A stretch of 64,000 nucleotides of DNA. Source: Catalinimonas alkaloidigena (lineage in GTDB: Bacteria; Bacteroidota; Bacteroidia; Cytophagales; Cyclobacteriaceae). The notes beneath the pieces were generated by a model. That model worked only from the letters and a program-made list of their open reading frames with translations. It was not told where the DNA came from and searched no databases. A program made the translations under genes and the position numbers. Location of the stretch: positions 2,547,001-2,611,000 of the forward strand of contig NZ_JAQFIL010000001.1 in the NCBI RefSeq assembly GCF_029504655.1, in the 5' to 3' direction. Positions 28,975 through 37,592 of the stretch are shown here, piece after piece (position 1 is the first letter of the stretch; the number at the start of each line of letters is the position of its first letter).

Positions 28975-29848
28975 GTTTGGAATCAACGAATTACGTGAAA
29001 AGTTAAGTGCGTACGTAGCGCTAATGAAGTTTAGACTTTCATTTTTGGTTGCCTTTTCTTCAGCATTTGGTTATGTGTTAGCAAGTCAGGGCCCGATTGA
29101 TTTCTTCACACTTGCGGTTTTGAGTTTAGCCGGCTTCCTTATATCAGGTGCTTCTATAACTATCAACCAGATTATAGAGAGAGATTTGGATAAGTTGATG
29201 AGCAGAACAAAAAACAGACCGCTCCCTACTAATAAGGTAAGCATAGCAGAAGCAAGTCTATTTGCGCTTCTTAATGCGACTGCCGGACTTTGGATGTTAT
29301 TACAATTCACCAATATATTAACTGCGGGCTTATCCTTACTTTCTTTGATAGCATACAGTTTTGTGTATACTCCCTTAAAGAGAGTAGGCCCAGTGGCTGT
29401 TTTAGTTGGTGCTTTTCCTGGTGCTTTGCCTCCACTTTTAGGGTGGGTTGCATATAGTGGCCAAATAGGGCCAGAAGCTTTGGTATTATTTGGCATTCAG
29501 TTTATTTGGCAATTTCCTCACTTCTGGGCAATCGCTTGGGTTGCAGATGAGGATTATAAAAAGGCTGGGTTTAAACTCTTACCTTCAGGAGGAGGGAAAG
29601 ATCTAAAAACAGCTGTCCAAATTATGACTTATGCGCTTTTCTTAATCCCGTTAGGATTATTACCTCTGAAATTTGGGATCACAGGTATTGATTCGGCAAT
29701 TGTTGCTACCCTTTGCGGAGCATTATTTCTATTCCAGACATTTCGTTTGATGGTGGATTGTTCACGAAAATCCGCATTGAAGATAATGTTTGGCTCATTT
29801 ATCTATTTGCCTGTTGTGCAGATAGCATTTCTCTTGGATAAAATTTAG
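28949..29848 (+). CDS. ctaB: Protohaem IX farnesyltransferase (haem O synthase)
   Basis: A 299-residue UbiA-family prenyltransferase converting haem B to haem O, the step before CtaA. The first aspartate-rich signature 'NQIIERDLDKLMSRTKNRP' (about 72-90) and the second loop 'DEDYKKAGFKLLP' (about 199-211) are visible among about nine helices. It starts inside the end of ctaA; the ATG at 28949 gives a normal N-terminus. Confidence 0.95.
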   Translation: MIATRSTVKFGINELREKLSAYVALMKFRLSFLVAFSSAFGYVLASQGPIDFFTLAVLSLAGFLISGASITINQIIERDLDKLMSRTKNRPLPTNKVSIAEASLFALLNATAGLWMLLQFTNILTAGLSLLSLIAYSFVYTPLKRVGPVAVLVGAFPGALPPLLGWVAYSGQIGPEALVLFGIQFIWQFPHFWAIAWVADEDYKKAGFKLLPSGGGKDLKTAVQIMTYALFLIPLGLLPLKFGITGIDSAIVATLCGALFLFQTFRLMVDCSRKSALKIMFGSFIYLPVVQIAFLLDKI

Positions 29849-29853
29849 TAGGG

Positions 29854-30456
29854 ATGGAAAATAAGATAGATATAGATAACCTTAATATACGATCTATAGA
29901 AGAACCCAGGCAGACGCTTTCAATGCATCCAAAAAAGTTTGCATTGTGGCTATTTATTGTGACTGTAGTAATGATATTTGCCGCACTGACTAGTGCTTAT
30001 ATCGTGCGTCAATCAGAAGGTAACTGGCTTGATTTTGAATTACCACAAAGACTATATATTACTTCAGCAATTATTTTTCTTAGTAGTATCAGTATGCACT
30101 GGGCATATGCATCTGCCAGAAAAGATAATCTTGGAAGCTTAAAGGTAAGTATGAGCTTAACTGCTATATTAGGTTTAGCTTTTTTGGTTGGGCAGGTACT
30201 TTCCTGGCAGGATATGGTGGCAATGGATGTTTATTTTGTTGGTAATCCCGCTGGTTCTTTTCTTTATGTCCTGACAGGACTTCATGGATTACACATACTT
30301 AGTGGTGTAATATTTCTTTTGGTTGTATTAGTAAATGCTTTCCGTTACAAAGTTCACGCAAAGAGCATGGACCAAATAGAAATGTGTGCAACTTATTGGC
30401 ACTTTTTAGATGGACTTTGGCTCTATTTATTCATATTTTTGCTCCTTAATCATTAA
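29854..30456 (+). CDS. Cytochrome c oxidase subunit III-like protein (shorter paralogue)
   Basis: A 200-residue protein with five membrane helices in the haem-copper oxidase subunit III family. The family block 'GLHGLHILSGVIFLL' and a C-terminal 'ATYWHFLDGLWLYLF' are present. Bacteroidota operons often carry two subunit III genes in tandem; this is the shorter. It begins five bases after ctaB. Subunit III stabilises the catalytic core and proton uptake. Confidence 0.9.
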   Translation: MENKIDIDNLNIRSIEEPRQTLSMHPKKFALWLFIVTVVMIFAALTSAYIVRQSEGNWLDFELPQRLYITSAIIFLSSISMHWAYASARKDNLGSLKVSMSLTAILGLAFLVGQVLSWQDMVAMDVYFVGNPAGSFLYVLTGLHGLHILSGVIFLLVVLVNAFRYKVHAKSMDQIEMCATYWHFLDGLWLYLFIFLLLNH

Positions 30457-30470
30457 TTCACGAGTATACA

Positions 30471-31223
30471 ATGGCTACAACTGCAACAAGCGTAGATGAA
30501 GTAAAGCAGAAGAATATCTGGAATGGGGGGGTATCACCTCTAAAAGCCAGCTATGGAAAACTAATGATGTGGTTTTTCCTCTTATCTGATGCCTTCTCTT
30601 TTTCATCACTACTTATTTCTTACGGACTAATCAGATATTCATATCCTGCTTATACAGGAGAAGTTGAAAATTTTGAATTCTCACAGGAGTACTGGCCTAT
30701 TCCTGAAAAAGTTTTTGAAGCTGTACCTTTCCTGCATGGAGTAGAACTCCCACTGGTATTTGTAGGTATCATGACTTTCATTTTGATTTTAAGTAGTGTA
30801 ACGATGGTACTTGCTGTTGAAGCTGGGCATAGGATGGACCGTAAAGCTGTGGTGAAGTGGATGCTCTGGACTTTAATTGGTGGAATTACTTTCTTGGGCT
30901 GTCAGGCATGGGAATGGTCACACTTCATACATGGTACTGATGCAGGCGGTTTGTTTCCTGATGGTTCTGTATTTTTTGGTGCCAATTTAATGCAAAATCA
31001 ATATGGGCCACCTCTTTTTGCCTCTCTATTCTTCTTTATTACAGGATTTCATGGATTCCATGTATTTAGTGGAGTAGTTCTTAACTTTATTATTTTCTAT
31101 CAGGCAGCAGTTGGGGTTATGGAGAAAAGAGGTCATTATGAAATGGTAGAGAAAGTAGGGTTATACTGGCACTTTGTTGACTTGGTATGGGTATTTGTAT
31201 TTACATTTTTCTATTTGATATAA
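30471..31223 (+). CDS. coxC: Cytochrome c oxidase subunit III
   Basis: A 250-residue subunit III with about six helices. It has the 'FFITGFHGFHVFSGVVLNF' block and the C-terminal 'GLYWHFVDLVWVFVFTFFYL'. It is paralogous to the preceding gene but longer, with an inserted loop at about 60-90. It lies 14 bases after it. Confidence 0.92.
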   Translation: MATTATSVDEVKQKNIWNGGVSPLKASYGKLMMWFFLLSDAFSFSSLLISYGLIRYSYPAYTGEVENFEFSQEYWPIPEKVFEAVPFLHGVELPLVFVGIMTFILILSSVTMVLAVEAGHRMDRKAVVKWMLWTLIGGITFLGCQAWEWSHFIHGTDAGGLFPDGSVFFGANLMQNQYGPPLFASLFFFITGFHGFHVFSGVVLNFIIFYQAAVGVMEKRGHYEMVEKVGLYWHFVDLVWVFVFTFFYLI

Positions 31224-31236
31224 TAAGTAATAAGAC

Positions 31237-31566
31237 ATGGGTGAATTAGACGAAACCAGTTCCGTAGCCTATCAACCGGCGGATAAAAGTAAAATCAGAA
31301 AACTCTGGATGATTGCTCTGATCTTAGCAATTGTGACCGCAATTGAATTTGTACTGGCTACTGTACTTCCCAGAGGACCGTTATTATACTTTACATTCGT
31401 AGCACTTACGATAGTAAAAGCATTTTATATTGTTGCTGAATTTATGCACCTGAAAGGTGAAGTCAAGACATTAATTTGGTCAATATTAATTCCTATCATT
31501 TTTGTTGTTTGGCTAATTATTGCTTTGTTGGCTGAAGGAGCATCTATCTTTGAGTTAAAGTTCTAA
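31237..31566 (+). CDS. Cytochrome c oxidase subunit IV-like protein
   Basis: A 109-residue protein with three membrane helices. The arrangement, size and place after subunit III match the prokaryotic subunit IV family (a small non-catalytic subunit), including 'VKAFYIVAEFMHLKGE' before the last helix. It lies 13 bases after subunit III. Confidence 0.85.
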   Translation: MGELDETSSVAYQPADKSKIRKLWMIALILAIVTAIEFVLATVLPRGPLLYFTFVALTIVKAFYIVAEFMHLKGEVKTLIWSILIPIIFVVWLIIALLAEGASIFELKF

Positions 31567-31607
31567 ATTAATTTGATCATTAAAATGTACATCTAAGCTA
31601 GCAACTG

Positions 31608-32243
31608 ATGGACAATAAACTGAAGACCGGTATTCTGCTTCTAACGTTAGCGATACCGGTTTTTATTTGGCTTTTTCTTAAGTTTTTTGGTAACAATAAC
31701 TTTGAGTTACCTGTCTATTATACTGAAGGGATAACTACGGTTGCTCATTGCACCTCTAACACTTCACCTCATACTTTACCGGATTTTCAGATGCAAAAAG
31801 CTAATGGTGAAAGTTTTAGTTCAAAAGTCCTTGAGGATAAGATATTGTTAAGTTTCTTTTTACCAGACCGTTGTGCCGAAAATTGTGAGTTGGCTCTTGA
31901 AATGTTAGCCAATATTCAAAGTGTTTTTTCACAGGAACAAGCATTTCAAATCTTAGTTATTGCAAATGGACAGTACACTACTGATGAGCTTATGTCTTTA
32001 AAGAGTCGTTTTAATGCTGTTACTGGGAAGTGGAATTTCATACAAGGTGACAGTCAAAAGGTTGATCATTTAAAAAAATGTGGGTTTGTATTATCATCAG
32101 ATCAAGAAAACACATTGATCCTTACGGATTCATCACAGAGAATCAGAGGTTATTACAACGGAATTGACCCGGAAGATATTGACAGGTTAAAAGGAGAAAT
32201 TAAAATTTTAGCGTACATGCAAGAAATTGCTTACCATGATTAA
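31608..32243 (+). CDS. SCO1/SenC-like protein lacking an obvious copper-ligand histidine
   Basis: A 211-residue protein with one N-terminal membrane anchor (about 8-26) and a thioredoxin-like domain. SCO proteins deliver copper to CuA using a CxxxC motif and a distal His. CxxxC is present (Cys89 and Cys93 in DRCAENC). The region where the 'VDH' copper ligand normally sits, near the strand 'NTLILTD' (about 167-173), has no His; a VDH occurs earlier, in a different helix-like context. It could be a redox rather than copper-carrying member, or use another ligand. It lies within the oxidase operon. Confidence 0.75.
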   Translation: MDNKLKTGILLLTLAIPVFIWLFLKFFGNNNFELPVYYTEGITTVAHCTSNTSPHTLPDFQMQKANGESFSSKVLEDKILLSFFLPDRCAENCELALEMLANIQSVFSQEQAFQILVIANGQYTTDELMSLKSRFNAVTGKWNFIQGDSQKVDHLKKCGFVLSSDQENTLILTDSSQRIRGYYNGIDPEDIDRLKGEIKILAYMQEIAYHD

Positions 32244-32811
32244 TAAAGCCAAAGAAAACAACTATCTGGCGCTTATAGGTATACTTTCAGTTGCGATACC
32301 TGTAATAGTGGCTGTACTTATGTTTTCGCCAACGAAGCTGGGACTAGATAGTGACTGGGTTGATTTTTTGCCTCATCTAAATGGACTGATTAACACTGCT
32401 ACTTCTTTTGCTTTGATAGCGGGTTTAATCTTTATTAAACAGAAGAAGATTAAATACCACAAAACAGCTATGTTAACAGCTTTCGTGTTAGGTTCAATCT
32501 TTTTGATATCGTATGTGATATACCATTCAAGCTCAGCATCAACGATATATGGAGACGTGAACGGAAATGGAGTCCTGGAAAGTGTGGAAGCGGAGCAATT
32601 AGGTGTTATGAGAATGGTATATTTGGGAGTACTCATATCTCATATAATTTTAGCAGCGATAGTGGTCCCATTCGTATTATTTGCACTGTATTACGCATTA
32701 ACTGATAAGCTAGTGAAGCACCGTAAAGTGGTTCGTTTTGCATTTCCTATCTGGTTATATGTGTCCATTACTGGTGTGATTGTTTATTTGATGATTAGTC
32801 CTTATTATTAG
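32236..32811 (+). CDS. DUF420 oxidase-assembly-type membrane protein with EF-hand-like loop
   Basis: A 191-residue, five-helix membrane protein of the DUF420 family, often found beside haem-copper oxidase genes and thought to aid their assembly. The family's histidines are present in 'DFLPHLNG', 'KYHKTAML', 'VIYHSSS' and 'LISHIILA'. In the loop after the third helix is a 12-residue stretch DVNGNGVLESVE (107-118) that matches the canonical EF-hand calcium loop at positions 1, 3, 5, 6, 9 and 12. The ATG at 32236 is preferred over a TTG three codons earlier; it overlaps the SCO-like gene by 8 bases. Confidence 0.85.
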   Translation: MINKAKENNYLALIGILSVAIPVIVAVLMFSPTKLGLDSDWVDFLPHLNGLINTATSFALIAGLIFIKQKKIKYHKTAMLTAFVLGSIFLISYVIYHSSSASTIYGDVNGNGVLESVEAEQLGVMRMVYLGVLISHIILAAIVVPFVLFALYYALTDKLVKHRKVVRFAFPIWLYVSITGVIVYLMISPYY

Positions 32812-32877
32812 CCATCAACTTAAGACTGCAGAACTCTCAGAGAAATATAAATGTTCTGTCTGAAATGAGCTAGCGTT

Positions 32878-33138
32878 ATGAAAAAGTTATTAAGTCTAAT
32901 AAGTATACTGACACTTACAGCTTTGCAAGACCTTATGGCGCAATGTGCTATGTGTCGGACTACGATTGAAAATAATGTAAGCGCCGGTGAGACTGCTTTA
33001 GGCTCAGGTTTGAATTTCGGAATATTGTATCTTTTCGTAACCCCGTATCTTATCATTGCTGTACTAGCTTTTTTGTGGTACAAGAAAAGTAAAGAGAATG
33101 CCAAACAAAACACTGCTTTACGCTTTACTAAATCATAA
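32878..33138 (+). CDS. Small exported or membrane protein with CxxC motif
   Basis: An 86-residue protein. The N-terminal signal-like segment (1-21) ends near 'LMAQ', a CAMC motif (about 23-26) follows at once, and a second hydrophobic helix (about 46-68) precedes a basic tail. It would place a CxxC pair at the outer face of the membrane. Similar small proteins are seen next to DUF983 genes in Bacteroidota. It overlaps the next gene by 41 bases in another frame. Its role is unknown; a link to copper or thiol chemistry for the oxidase is only suggested by position. Confidence 0.65.
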   Translation: MKKLLSLISILTLTALQDLMAQCAMCRTTIENNVSAGETALGSGLNFGILYLFVTPYLIIAVLAFLWYKKSKENAKQNTALRFTKS

Positions 33139-33493
33139 ATGTCCCCGATGTAGACAGGGAGATCTTTTTAAATATAGCCTGTTTGAAAAGCCTCTTCATT
33201 TTACTGCAACCAATAAAACTTGTCCTCATTGTCAATTAATTTTTGAGCGTGAACCAGGGTTTTTTTTCGGTGCTATGTACGTAAGCTATGCCCTTACCAT
33301 GGGGGTATTACTCAGTACTGCTTTTATACTATACAATGTTTTCGGAGATCCTGAACTTTGGGTCTATATCGTCACAGTACCATCAATTGTTTTGCTTCTA
33401 TTACCTGTTATATTTCGCTACTCACGAACGATTTATCTTCATGGCTTTGGAGGAATAAGCTATAATAATAAGTACCAGGGCTCAGCTGATTAA
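33098..33493 (+). CDS. DUF983 family membrane protein with zinc-ribbon-like cysteines
   Basis: A 131-residue DUF983 protein. Two CxxC pairs, 'CPRC' (about 15-18) and 'CPHC' (about 42-45), form a probable zinc ribbon. The family block 'EPGFFFGAMYVSYA' and two or three membrane helices follow. DUF983 proteins recur near oxidase assembly genes, but their function is not established. It is the last gene of the respiratory unit. Confidence 0.85.
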   Translation: MPNKTLLYALLNHKCPRCRQGDLFKYSLFEKPLHFTATNKTCPHCQLIFEREPGFFFGAMYVSYALTMGVLLSTAFILYNVFGDPELWVYIVTVPSIVLLLLPVIFRYSRTIYLHGFGGISYNNKYQGSAD

Positions 33494-33794
33494 CCAGGTA
33501 ATTTTGCATTCTATAGCTCGTGCTCTAATTTTAAGTCTCTTCAAATAAATATTTGCGTAAATCAGCTATTCTAATGGCTAGAAAATTTGTTTTGTAATTT
33601 TTCGTTCTCATTGCATTTTGACCATGCTGATATATCTTGGAAGATAAAACCTTTAGAAAAATTTATGGGTCATTGGCATAGGTACTCTGGATTAAGGTTT
33701 TGAAGGAATATTTCTGAAGAAATGACTTCTAGTTACTTACACGAAGCGTTTTAATATCAAAAAATGCATAGATTTTGAAGTCAGTAATATAACC
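33494..33794. other. Non-coding spacer, no clear signals
   Basis: About 300 AT-rich bases between the end of the respiratory unit and the NtrY-like kinase. I saw no strict TAnnTTTG promoter, terminator hairpin or reading frame. Confidence 0.35.
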
Positions 33795-36700
33795 ATGAAG
33801 CTGGATCCAACATTATTTCAATTCTTTAAAATCAAGAAGCTGTCATTATTTACAGCGCTTTTGCTTTTACTTTTTGCCTTGGTTTTAAGATTATTTTTTA
33901 TTGGAGGATTTAGAAGTGAGTCCCAGTATCATCGTGATATCTCAAATAACGTAGAAAGTGCTTTAAATGAAGTAGAATCTGAGTCAGAAGATATCCGGGA
34001 TGAGATAGTAAATATGGACAGCCTGATGTTTAGTAATTTTGATGAATCCAGGGCCTATCCTTACTATGTATTTCAAGATGGGAGACTTCTTTACTGGTCG
34101 GATTATCGGCAAGTTCCAAATTACAAAGACTTAAGGGGATACTATACATATCAATATCGCAATCTGGAAGGTGGCAGCTTTGTTATTCGCAGAGATACTG
34201 TAACACATAAAAATGATAAGCTTGAGTATTTTATACTGTTACCTATTTATTATGAAAACAAAATTAATAATAAGTACATCAGTTCAGGATACAATACCAA
34301 CATTTTCCCTCAAGGTGCAGTAGCAGTTAGCCCCAAAATTAATAATAAAGAAAATCTCATTTCTTATGAGGGCGAACCCATTTTTTCAGTAGAACTCAAT
34401 AAACCTGCAAGAGGATATAGAGAGCATAAAACCGCTAAGTCCTTTCAAACGCTGCTGAGTGTTCTTATTATATTTTCAATAATACTGGTTTTGTTCAATG
34501 TATTCCGCAGTGTTCATTACAACATCACAAAGAAGCATTACGATATCGCTATTACGCTTGTGATGCTGAGCCTTTTAGGGCTACGGTTTATGATGTTATA
34601 TTTTGAGTTTCCATATAGCATAATGCCCCTTAGATTATTTGATGGAAGGTTTTATGCTTCATCGGGTCTTAACCCATCACTGGGCGACTTACTTCTCAAC
34701 TCACTCAGCTTACTTCTGATCCTTTTTTATCTCTTTCTATATTACAGGAGGCTTATATTATACCAACAATTGTTTCTACTCAAGCCCAAACTGATTTCCG
34801 GTATAGTAGTGTTCCTTATTGTTGCGGGAGTATATGCCCTACATATTCATTATTATACAATTAAATCCATCTACTTCAATTCGCAGTGGACCCTTGATAT
34901 CACTGAAAGCCTTGATTTTTCATCACTCAAAATTATTAGCCTTGCAATTTTCGTAATCAATACTGTAAGTTTTTTTCTATTTGCACACATTATCTTTCGT
35001 ACTTTTATTAGCCTGATACCTCGTTCTTTTCTTGAAATGAAGTGGTTGGTAATTATAGCAGGAACATTACTTGGAACCAGTTACCTGGTTTGGAGCGCAC
35101 CTACATTACCAATCATCCTTGTCAGCATCTTTTACCTCTCACTTTTATACACCTTTCAGTTTCCAAGGTATTTAACCAGGCTAAGCTATATCACTTTTTT
35201 GTATCTCTTCAGCTGTGCACTGATTAGTGGCATTACTGGGGCACTAGCGGCATATGATATCAACCAGGTTGACACTTTGGATAATAAACAGAAATTCGCC
35301 AATCAGTTACTGGTAGATAATGACGTTTTAGGAGAGTATCTGCTGGATGAAGTTGCTGAAAAAATTAAAGAAGACAGGTTTATTAAAAACCGTATTTACA
35401 ATACACTTGCGTCAAAAGAAGCTATCCGACAAAAGATCAACCGTATCTATCTTAGTAATTACTTTGACCGATATGATATAGACATTTACCTGTTTAACAG
35501 CAGAGGAATTCCTTTAGAAAACGCAGATACGAGTAATTACAAACAGTTTGTAAAGATCACTGATGATATTCGCTTTGAGACAGAATATGACAATATATTT
35601 TTCATTAACGAAGCCAGTGATCAGCGTATTTCGCAGGGCGCCCCCAAACGATACATTAACCTGATAGAACTAGAAGATTTTAATACTACTATTGGCTACA
35701 TAGTTATTGATTTATCTCTAAAGCGTTTCATACCCAATCGCGTTTATCCGGAATTACTCATTGACAGAAGGTATCTACAGTCATATCCCAGTAACGATTA
35801 TGATTATGCTATTTTCAACGGTGAGGGAGAGTTAACCTATAGCAATGGGGATGACGTACCTTTTCTGAATCTCAATGGATATAATTTTAAACAAAATGTA
35901 GATAATGATAAGACAATAAAGAGAGGAGGCTTTGATTATCTGATTGTGAAAGGTAAGGTAAATGAATACATCGTGATTGTTTCCGAAACCTATGCTTTTA
36001 TCAATTTAGTATCTAATTTTTCATTTCTTTTTCTGCTGCTCGTATTCACAATACTTATCGTACTAGGAGGCTATTCAGTATATTTTTTATTAAAAAATGA
36101 GAACTTAAACTTTGCGACCAAAATACAGCTCTACCTGAATGCGGCTTTTTTCATGCCATTATTAGCACTAAGCATCACTACATTAAGTGTAATTAGTAAA
36201 TCATACAGTGAGGAAGTTGACTCCGAATATTTAAAGAAAGCTGAGCAGATCGGCAGAAATATTATTGATATACTTGACAACTATTTTCAGGGTGAATTGA
36301 GTGATGATGTACTGGCAAACACACTTTCGCAAATGTCTAAGTATGCGGAGACCGATGCTAATATTTTTGACATAGAGGGAAAACTGATTGCAACCTCACA
36401 GCCGCTGATTTATGAAGATAGCTTGCTTTCTTCTTATATAAACCCCAGGGCTATTGCTAATATCAAGGAAAGTGAAAACAATAAACTTGTCCTGGAAGAG
36501 TCGGTAGGAAGTCTTTCTTATAAGTCCTCTTATATCGGGCTAAAATCAGAAAACACCGGTGAGCTTATGGGAATGTTAAGTTTACCTTTTTTTGAATCCA
36601 GGAGTCAACTGGAAGAGCAGGTGATTCAGGTCTTAACGAATATTATGAACATCTTTACGATGGTATTTATCGTGTTCCTGATCATTTCCTATCTCGCCTC

Positions 36701-37592
36701 CATACTACTCACATATCCTCTCAAATATATTACTCAGAAAATTAAGCGAACATCGCTTGCTGATTATAACGAACCACTCTCATGGGATGCCAATGATGAA
36801 ATTGGACTTATGATAGGAGAGTACAATAAAATGCTGGTAAAGCTGGAAGCGAGTAAGGCTGCACTAGCAAGAAGCGAAAAAGAATCTGCCTGGAGGGAAA
36901 TGGCAAAACAGGTAGCCCATGAAATTAAAAATCCTTTAACTCCTATGAAACTAAGTTTACAGCATTTAAAGCGTAAACTTCAGGTAGATTTCAAAAAAGG
37001 GATGGATGCAACTGAAGTGGTAGAAATGGGAAAGCCTTTTGACAACCTGCTACACCAGATCGATACATTAAGTGATATCGCCAGTTCATTTTCTGACTTT
37101 GCCAAAATGCCTACTCCAAAGAGTGAGTACTTTGATTTTGCTGCATTGGTAAATAAAATTACAGGCTTATATACAGAAGAAGAAGGTAACTACATTAGCT
37201 TATGTGTTCAGGAGGGCAATTATGCCATTGTTAGTGACCAGCAACTGATGGGGCGTATTTTGAGCAACCTGATTATCAATGCCCGGCAGTCTATTCCCAA
37301 AGATCGAACCCCTAAAATTGATATTCATCTTCAGCAGGTAGGGCGTGATAAATTGATTTTGAAAGTTAGTGATAATGGCACCGGTATCGCCAAGGAAATT
37401 CAGCATAAAGTTTTTTTGCCAAATTTTAGTACTAAATACGCAGGTTCAGGTATAGGACTGGCAATTACCAAAAGAGGGATAGAGCATGCCGGAGGACGTA
37501 TTGCATTTGATACACAGGAAGGAAAAGGCACTACCTTTTTTATTGAGCTTCCTCTCGCCATTGATCAGGAGTCTGTGAGCTTCAAAGAATGA
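33795..37592 (+). CDS. Very large NtrY-like membrane sensor histidine kinase
   Basis: A 1265-residue kinase. It has a membrane segment near 18-36, a large extracytoplasmic domain (about 37-215), then a block of about seven helices (about 215-490). A second sensory region and a further membrane hairpin precede a HAMP domain (about 975-1025). The HisKA domain has phospho-acceptor His about 1042 in 'AHEIKNPLTPMKL', the NtrY/NtrB-like H-box, and an HATPase domain with 'DNGTGIA' and 'GSGIGLAITK' follows. Known NtrY kinases are about 700-750 residues; this one is much longer. The stop overlaps the next start (ATGA). No adjacent response regulator is present. Confidence 0.88.
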   Translation: MKLDPTLFQFFKIKKLSLFTALLLLLFALVLRLFFIGGFRSESQYHRDISNNVESALNEVESESEDIRDEIVNMDSLMFSNFDESRAYPYYVFQDGRLLYWSDYRQVPNYKDLRGYYTYQYRNLEGGSFVIRRDTVTHKNDKLEYFILLPIYYENKINNKYISSGYNTNIFPQGAVAVSPKINNKENLISYEGEPIFSVELNKPARGYREHKTAKSFQTLLSVLIIFSIILVLFNVFRSVHYNITKKHYDIAITLVMLSLLGLRFMMLYFEFPYSIMPLRLFDGRFYASSGLNPSLGDLLLNSLSLLLILFYLFLYYRRLILYQQLFLLKPKLISGIVVFLIVAGVYALHIHYYTIKSIYFNSQWTLDITESLDFSSLKIISLAIFVINTVSFFLFAHIIFRTFISLIPRSFLEMKWLVIIAGTLLGTSYLVWSAPTLPIILVSIFYLSLLYTFQFPRYLTRLSYITFLYLFSCALISGITGALAAYDINQVDTLDNKQKFANQLLVDNDVLGEYLLDEVAEKIKEDRFIKNRIYNTLASKEAIRQKINRIYLSNYFDRYDIDIYLFNSRGIPLENADTSNYKQFVKITDDIRFETEYDNIFFINEASDQRISQGAPKRYINLIELEDFNTTIGYIVIDLSLKRFIPNRVYPELLIDRRYLQSYPSNDYDYAIFNGEGELTYSNGDDVPFLNLNGYNFKQNVDNDKTIKRGGFDYLIVKGKVNEYIVIVSETYAFINLVSNFSFLFLLLVFTILIVLGGYSVYFLLKNENLNFATKIQLYLNAAFFMPLLALSITTLSVISKSYSEEVDSEYLKKAEQIGRNIIDILDNYFQGELSDDVLANTLSQMSKYAETDANIFDIEGKLIATSQPLIYEDSLLSSYINPRAIANIKESENNKLVLEESVGSLSYKSSYIGLKSENTGELMGMLSLPFFESRSQLEEQVIQVLTNIMNIFTMVFIVFLIISYLASILLTYPLKYITQKIKRTSLADYNEPLSWDANDEIGLMIGEYNKMLVKLEASKAALARSEKESAWREMAKQVAHEIKNPLTPMKLSLQHLKRKLQVDFKKGMDATEVVEMGKPFDNLLHQIDTLSDIASSFSDFAKMPTPKSEYFDFAALVNKITGLYTEEEGNYISLCVQEGNYAIVSDQQLMGRILSNLIINARQSIPKDRTPKIDIHLQQVGRDKLILKVSDNGTGIAKEIQHKVFLPNFSTKYAGSGIGLAITKRGIEHAGGRIAFDTQEGKGTTFFIELPLAIDQESVSFKE

